A stretch of 64,000 nucleotides of DNA from Polyangiaceae bacterium (lineage in GTDB: Bacteria; Myxococcota_A; Polyangia; Polyangiales; Polyangiaceae). The position numbers and the translations under genes are program-made. Every line of letters starts with the position of its first letter. The stretch's first letter is position 1. Of the stretch, positions 59,494-64,000 are shown in pieces. The DNA is taken from the NCBI GenBank assembly GCA_041389725.1, contig JAWKRG010000003.1:496001-560000 (forward strand), given 5' to 3'. The notes under the pieces were generated by a model. The model ran no database searches, had not been told where the DNA came from, and worked only from the letters and a program-made list of their open reading frames with translations.

Positions 59494-59617
59494 CGCCGAT
59501 GCTCACGCTGACCGCGCGCGAGGCATCGCTGGCCAGGATGGTGAATTCGCTTTCTTCTGCTCCTCCCTTTTGGGACAGTGGCTGCTGGCACCTGTAGATG
59601 CAGCGCACTGGAGTTCC

Positions 59618-60259
59618 ATGGAGAAGCGGTCCGTTCGCGACGGGATAGTCGAGGCCGCGCTGGCCTTGGTTTCTCGTACGGGCCCAGCGCTGCTGTCCAT
59701 GCGCGACGTTGCCCAACGCGCGGGTGTCTCCGTAGGCACGGTCAGCTACCACTTCAGCGACAAGAACCTGCTGCTGGAAGCAGTTCTAGACGAGTACTAT
59801 CGCGAGCTGGACTCGTTCTGGAGCCATGTTGCGGCCAACGTCGCGGGCCAAGCGATCACCCGCGAACAAGCACGGCAGATCATCGGAGAGCTCTTCGCGC
59901 TCCTGCGCAGGCAACGCAACCTGACGAGGCTGAGAATCATGCTCTCCGTCCAGACCGGAACGATAACGGAGGCGCGTCTGAACGAGCACTTGATACGGTA
60001 TGCGGAAGCGCTGCAGCGCAGCTTCCCTCACTACACGCTCGCTGAGCTTCGGTTGCGCATGTACTCCGTGTTCCTGCTCACGGCCCGCTACGCCGCCATG
60101 CATATGGACGAGTGGAAGAGCATCACGCAGCAGAGCACCGCCGAAGGCGCATCCGATGCCGTCAAAGCGCTGCTCCTCGAGATGGCGGTCGACCTGATGC
60201 AGATCCCGGCGGAGCCCGCTGCGGAAAGTGACTCCGCGACGACGCGCGTCCGCCTCTAG
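59618..60259 (+). CDS. TetR/AcrR-family transcriptional regulator
   Basis: 213 aa from the ATG at 59618 behind GGAG (the longer frame upstream spans the operators and lacks coding features). N-terminal HTH: MRDVAQRAGVSVGTVSYHFSDKNLLLEAVL. The ligand domain is helical. Two palindromes upstream suggest autoregulation and control of the divergent gene. Confidence 0.9.
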   Translation: MEKRSVRDGIVEAALALVSRTGPALLSMRDVAQRAGVSVGTVSYHFSDKNLLLEAVLDEYYRELDSFWSHVAANVAGQAITREQARQIIGELFALLRRQRNLTRLRIMLSVQTGTITEARLNEHLIRYAEALQRSFPHYTLAELRLRMYSVFLLTARYAAMHMDEWKSITQQSTAEGASDAVKALLLEMAVDLMQIPAEPAAESDSATTRVRL

Positions 60260-60322
60260 GTCGCCGCTGCGTCATGGGCAATTCCCTTTGGGTTTCGCCG
60301 GCCTCAGACGTAGGGTCTTCTC

Positions 60323-60823
60323 GTGATGTCGCGGCGACGCGCTCTGCTGCTCCTGGGTGCCGTGGGCCTGGCCGGCGGATGGTACTTGCTCTCGTCGAGC
60401 GGGTCGTCCCAGGTTCGCCGCGAGCTGGAGGCGGCGGCGAAAACTGTGAGCGCGGGATCAGCAAGCGGCGATGAGCGCCAGCGTGACAGCGTCGCCCTGC
60501 TGCGACGGATGCTCGCCGACGGGGGTCGCGTGGTCCTCGCTGGCGATGGCGCCCTGGACGGGCCGCAGTTGGAGGCGCGCCTGGGGCAATGGTTGCGCGC
60601 GCACCCCTCCGCGGTCGTGACGGTAGAAGGCGTTGGACTGCGCGATCAGGGCGCCACCACCATTGCCGAAGGGGAGCTGGGTGTGAGCGACTCCCAGGCT
60701 GGCGATCTGCATCGCGTGCGTCGCCGATTCAGCGCGGAACTGGAGCGCGGCAGCCGCGGCTGGGTGCTGCGCCGCGGGTTCATCGGCGAGCCGCTGACCG
60801 AAGAACCCGAGCCGCGTCCGTGA
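60323..60823 (+). CDS. Exported protein with signal anchor, unknown
   Basis: 166 aa (GTG at 60323 or ATG at 60326). Twin-Arg-like N-terminus (MSRRRALLLLGAVGLAGGW), a helical spacer, and a ~100-residue alpha/beta domain with VVTVEGVGLRDQGATTIAEGEL, reminiscent of NTF2-like folds. Not recognised. Confidence 0.65.
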   Translation: MMSRRRALLLLGAVGLAGGWYLLSSSGSSQVRRELEAAAKTVSAGSASGDERQRDSVALLRRMLADGGRVVLAGDGALDGPQLEARLGQWLRAHPSAVVTVEGVGLRDQGATTIAEGELGVSDSQAGDLHRVRRRFSAELERGSRGWVLRRGFIGEPLTEEPEPRP

Positions 60824-60888
60824 ATGGACTCCGCAAGCCGCGCCCAGGGTGACTCGCGCGGCCGGTGAGTTGAGCTAGGCTGCGGCGC

Positions 60889-61749
60889 ATGACACGCGGG
60901 CAGCCTCATCGCCTGTCGGTGACCGATCACGATCGGGACTCCGCAGAGCTGACCTACGTGTACCCGGTGATCTCGCGACGCGCAGGCGGGGTCAGTGTCG
61001 GCATCAACCTCAACACCAACAATGCCTGCAATTGGCGTTGCGTGTACTGTCAGGTTCCAGGCTTGATCGCCGGCAAAGCCCCGGCGACGGACGTGGCCCT
61101 GTTGGAGACCGAGCTGCGACGGATGTTCGGCGAGATCTTGCAGGGTGACTTCATGCAGTCGCGCGTGCCCGAGGGCGCGCGCCAGCTCAAAGACGTCGCC
61201 TTCTCTGGCAACGGTGAGCCCACGAGCAGCGAGCAGCTCGATCAGTGCCTGTCCGTAGTCGCACGCGTGCTGACCGACGTCGGCCTGCCGTCGCTCCCGG
61301 TAGTACTGATCACCAACGGTTCGCTGGTCGACAAGCCGCGAGTTCAGGACTGCCTCCGACAGCTAGCAAGCATGAATGGCGAAGTCTGGTTCAAGCTGGA
61401 CAGCGCGACCCGCGACGGTCTGAAGCGCATCAACTCCGTGGTAGCGGATCCCGAGCGGCATTTGCAGCGACTGCAGCTCGCGGCGGGTCTGTGCCCCACC
61501 TGGGTGCAGACCTGTGTGTTTCGTTGGGATGGGCAGGACCCTAGCGCTGCAGAGCGTCAGGCCTACGTGGACGCCCTGCGTCATCAGCTCGAGGCAGAGG
61601 TCCCGCTGCGAGGTGTTTTGCTCTACGGCATCGCTCGACCTTCACATCAGCCAGAGGCCGCCCGCCTGTCGCCGGTCAGCGAAAGCTACCTGAAGCAGTT
61701 GAGTGACGAGCTGTCGGCCCTGGGGTTGGATGTGCGCACAAGTACGTAG
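60889..61749 (+). CDS. Radical SAM protein
   Basis: 286 aa. The 4Fe-4S motif CNWRCVYC (C-x3-C-x2-C) sits at residues ~47-54 after YPVISRRAGGVSVGINL, with GNGEPT and VVLITNGSLV downstream. It matches the wybutosine-like/MoaA-related subset of stand-alone radical SAM enzymes found with FIST or tRNA-modification genes. Substrate unknown. Confidence 0.87.
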   Translation: MTRGQPHRLSVTDHDRDSAELTYVYPVISRRAGGVSVGINLNTNNACNWRCVYCQVPGLIAGKAPATDVALLETELRRMFGEILQGDFMQSRVPEGARQLKDVAFSGNGEPTSSEQLDQCLSVVARVLTDVGLPSLPVVLITNGSLVDKPRVQDCLRQLASMNGEVWFKLDSATRDGLKRINSVVADPERHLQRLQLAAGLCPTWVQTCVFRWDGQDPSAAERQAYVDALRHQLEAEVPLRGVLLYGIARPSHQPEAARLSPVSESYLKQLSDELSALGLDVRTST

Positions 61750-61850
61750 ACGGGCGCGCGGTGCGCACCCGCACTTTCCCGGAGTTCGGCACGCGGGTCG
61801 AGGTACGATGGGACGTCGACGCGCGAGAGCGCGACGCGAGGAGGCGGCAG

Positions 61851-63035
61851 GTGGGTTTGAAAGTAGCAACGGCGCTGGCGAGGGGTTCCGCGGGGGAAGC
61901 GGGCGAAAGCCTGGCAGCCGCAGTCCGCGACCAGCTGGGTGATACGCAGCCCGCGCTGATCTGCGTATTTGCGTCCACGGCACAGCCTCTAGCTGAAGTC
62001 ATGAAGGCGGTCGCTGAGAAGTTTCCTGCGGCATGCGTCACCGGTGCGAGCACCGCCGGGGAGTTCACTCAAACCGAGGAAGCCAAAGGCTCGGCCTGCG
62101 TGTTCGCAGTGGGCGGTGATGTGATCGCGAACGGTGGATTCAGCAGCGGGCTCAGCCACTCCCCAGAGGCAGCGGTGCGAGACGCGCTCTCCCAGCTGCC
62201 GGCAACCCCCGACGGTTTCCCCTTCGCGACGGCGATCATGCTGCTCGATCCCCTGACCGGTCGTGGGGAAGAAGCGACGCTGCTTGCGGCCACGATGTTG
62301 GGAGAGGGCGTACCCCTGGCTGGCGGAGCCGCTGGCGACGACTTGGCGATGCGAAGCACCGTCGTCGGTCTAGGAAACCAAGTCGCGTCGGACTCGATTG
62401 TCTTGCTGAAGCTGTTCACCAAGACGCCACTGGGCCTTGGCGTGTGCCATGGCCATCGCCCCTTGTCGCCCCCCCTTCGCGTGACCAAAGCGGAAGGCTC
62501 GCTGGTGCACGAGATCGACGGACGTCCCGCCTGGCAGGTATGGGTGGAACAGGCGGGTGCCGCTGCCACTGCTCAAGGACTGGACCCCGCCGCCCTGAGC
62601 GAGGACGAGGTGGGGGGCTTTCTGCTGCGCTATGAAGCTGGTTTGGCTGCAGGCAGGGATTTCAAGATCCGCGCGCCCCTAGCGCGCACACCGAGCGGCG
62701 CGCTGTCCTTCGCCTGCGGCATTCCCGAGGGCGCGGAGCTCCGCATCACCGAGAGCGTGCCGGAGCGCCAAATCGACAGTGCGCGCGCCGCGGCAGAACG
62801 AGCCCTTCAGGCGCTGGCGAATCGCCCCGTCGCGGGCGCGTTGGTGTTCGACTGCATCTGCCGCAACCTCATCCTGGGTGAGCGATTCCAAGAAGCCGTG
62901 CAAGCCATGTCGACCACGCTCGGGGGCGCGCGGCTTGCCGGATTCGAAACCTACGGCGAGATCGCGCTGGAAGCCGGCGACATGTCTGGATTCCACAACA
63001 CCACCACGGTGGTCCTGGCGTTCCCCGAGGCTTGA
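61851..63035 (+). CDS. FIST-domain signal-sensing protein
   Basis: 394 aa from the GTG at 61851 behind AGGAGG (the in-frame extension to 61761 lacks such a site). FIST-N (ALICVFASTAQPLAEVM..., PLAGGAAGDD) and FIST-C (HEIDGRPAWQVWVEQAG, RYEAGLAAGRDFKIRAPLA, GFETYGEIA) are both complete. FIST proteins bind small ligands such as amino acids and signal to partners. It is followed by a coupled small gene. Confidence 0.9.
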   Translation: MGLKVATALARGSAGEAGESLAAAVRDQLGDTQPALICVFASTAQPLAEVMKAVAEKFPAACVTGASTAGEFTQTEEAKGSACVFAVGGDVIANGGFSSGLSHSPEAAVRDALSQLPATPDGFPFATAIMLLDPLTGRGEEATLLAATMLGEGVPLAGGAAGDDLAMRSTVVGLGNQVASDSIVLLKLFTKTPLGLGVCHGHRPLSPPLRVTKAEGSLVHEIDGRPAWQVWVEQAGAAATAQGLDPAALSEDEVGGFLLRYEAGLAAGRDFKIRAPLARTPSGALSFACGIPEGAELRITESVPERQIDSARAAAERALQALANRPVAGALVFDCICRNLILGERFQEAVQAMSTTLGGARLAGFETYGEIALEAGDMSGFHNTTTVVLAFPEA

Positions 63036-63043
63036 CGGGGACC

Positions 63044-63289
63044 GTGGGCGATCCAACCGGCCTTCAAGTGACGCATGCTGCGCTGGCGGAACTCCTCGCG
63101 CCAGCACTGGGTGACGTCAAAGCCAAGGACGTGATTCAGGCAGCCGCGGAGCAGTTGCACCTCGAACACGGCCCGCTCACTCGCGACCAAGCACTGGCGC
63201 TCCTGGACCATATTGCCCTCGGGCCGGGTCTCGTCGGCATCAGCGCGCGTTTCGTGAAGTCTCGCCTGATCCTGCGCTGGTTCACCTAG
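63044..63289 (+). CDS. Small acidic protein coupled to FIST gene
   Basis: About 81 aa from the GTG at 63044 (TTG at 63032 would overlap the FIST stop). Helical; no signal or motif recognised (LAPALGDVKAKDVIQAAAEQL..., FVKSRLILRWFT). Position suggests a partner of the FIST protein. Confidence 0.55.
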   Translation: MGDPTGLQVTHAALAELLAPALGDVKAKDVIQAAAEQLHLEHGPLTRDQALALLDHIALGPGLVGISARFVKSRLILRWFT

Positions 63290-63373
63290 CAAGCGGTTGA
63301 AAACAGTCTGCTACCGTGCCCGTGCACGAGGCTTCGTTGGAGAACCAACGCTGCCAAGTTTCTCAACGACGCG

Positions 63374-63859
63374 CTAGCGCTTTCGCGCGGCGCCGAGTTC
63401 CAGCACTTCCACGCGCACGGTCACGACGCCGGCCCGCATCATGTCGAGCTGCTCGGCCGCCGCGCGGGACAGATCGATGATGCGCCCTCCACCCGCGAAA
63501 GGCCCACGGTCATTGATGACGACGATTACGTGCCGTCCCGTGTCTTCGCGAATGACCCGAACCTTGCTGCCAAAGGGCAGCTTCCTGTGCGCAGCGGTCA
63601 GGGCGGTGGGCCGGTAGGGCTCACCGCTGGCCGTGGGTCGGCCTGCGAGCCTGTCCGAGTAGTACGTGGCCTTGCCGCGCTCGACGCTCAGGGGAACAGC
63701 CGACGTCGACCCGGGCGAGGATTGGGCGTTCGCGGGCACTACGGAGTCGGCAGGCCAGTGCCCTCTGCCTGTGGACAGCTCGGGACCCGGCTCGCGCACG
63801 GGTCGGTCTGGCGCACAAGCCAAAGCAGCCAGCGCCAGGAGCCAGCGAGCACGCGCCAT
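63374..63859 (-). CDS. RlpA-like double-psi beta-barrel lipoprotein
   Basis: 161 aa from the ATG at 63859. Lipobox ALAALACAP, a linker, then a DPBB domain with ATYYSDRLAGRPTASGE, LTAAHRKLPFGSKVRV, VIVVINDRGPF and IIDLSRAAAEQLDM, as in septal lytic transglycosylase RlpA (catalytic His and Asp present). No SPOR domain. It lies 8 bp downstream of the partial gene at the window edge. Confidence 0.87.
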   Translation of the reverse strand: MARARWLLALAALACAPDRPVREPGPELSTGRGHWPADSVVPANAQSSPGSTSAVPLSVERGKATYYSDRLAGRPTASGEPYRPTALTAAHRKLPFGSKVRVIREDTGRHVIVVINDRGPFAGGGRIIDLSRAAAEQLDMMRAGVVTVRVEVLELGAARKR

Positions 63860-63867
63860 GATCCCAT

Positions 63868-64000
63868 TCACTGCGTATGCACGGGTTTGGGTTTCTTGAT
63901 CTCGCGCAAAGACTGCAAGCGGCCGCTGCCGCCGAACACGTACTCGACCGTCGCCCAAGAAAAGGCGCTGTCTCGAAACCGCAACTGTTCACACTCGGCG
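63868..64000 (-). CDS. C-terminal end of a protein (5' end outside window)
   Basis: A frame open to the window edge on the minus strand ends at the TGA at 63870-63868 and reads ...FSWATVEYVFGGSG...PKPVHTQ. Clean coding character and tight 8-bp spacing to the RlpA-like gene argue for a real gene, too short here to identify. Confidence 0.6.
   Translation of the reverse strand, partial: AECEQLRFRDSAFSWATVEYVFGGSGRLQSLREIKKPKPVHTQ

Overview
The window looks like a chromosome segment of a myxobacterium (Myxococcota, most likely Polyangiales/Sorangiineae). The DNA is very GC-rich. Many lipoproteins carry long Gly/Thr/Ser/Ala linkers after the lipobox, several exported proteins end in a MYXO-CTERM-like tail (Cys motif, hydrophobic helix, Arg cluster), and AgmX/PglI-type, Sel1, FIST, STPK and PilZ proteins are present. 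This assignment is an inference from gene content; no rRNA or other taxonomic marker is in the window.

Layout. 1-12.7 kb: a TonB-dependent receptor (5' end outside the window) with a secreted lipoprotein, a Ser/Thr kinase with an extracytoplasmic Tudor-knot-like domain, a repeat-bearing HNH nuclease set between dispersed and tandem repeats, and a large exported MYXO-CTERM-like protein. 12.8-22.4 kb: the most unusual part, all on the minus strand. In transcription order it has a tRNA cluster (Lys, Asp, Arg), two Y-RNA-like RNAs whose tRNA-like cores are circularly permuted, tRNA-Tyr, an HNH nuclease, a Ro60-like TROVE+VWA protein, an unknown 314-aa protein, a JAB/JAMM peptidase, a ubiquitin-like protein and an E1/ThiF-like enzyme. 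It continues with a 94-bp tandem repeat, a second array of about 13 tRNAs, a third permuted tRNA-Ile-like RNA and an SPFH/Band-7 protein. I read this as one RNA-centred locus: Ro60 and SPFH scaffolds, their tRNA-like partner RNAs, a nearly one-per-amino-acid private tRNA set, and a minimal ubiquitin-like pathway without a visible E2.

23-34 kb: a lipoprotein-rich region with a GATase-like lipoprotein, a methyltransferase, a DUF2330 operon with an AgmX/PglI-like lipoprotein, a cysteine-patterned Sel1 protein, a hemerythrin-like protein and a membrane-anchored subtilase. 34-42.7 kb: housekeeping genes, with argD-argF followed by a P-type-ATPase-like protein that has lost its catalytic motifs and then a Fur-family regulator; also 5-formyl-THF cyclo-ligase, a GT2 enzyme and a C45 peptidase. 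42.8-54 kb: paralogous repeat lipoproteins, a FEN-like nuclease, a PrsW-like protease, an SDR, a heme protein/porin/YceI set, RsmG and an AmgK-like kinase. 54-64 kb: PilZ, Hsp20, an SGNH hydrolase, a TetR gene facing a small exported protein across two operator-like palindromes, radical SAM, FIST and RlpA, with a partial gene at the right edge.

All RNA structures were folded by eye. Family calls rest on motifs seen in the translations, without database searches.
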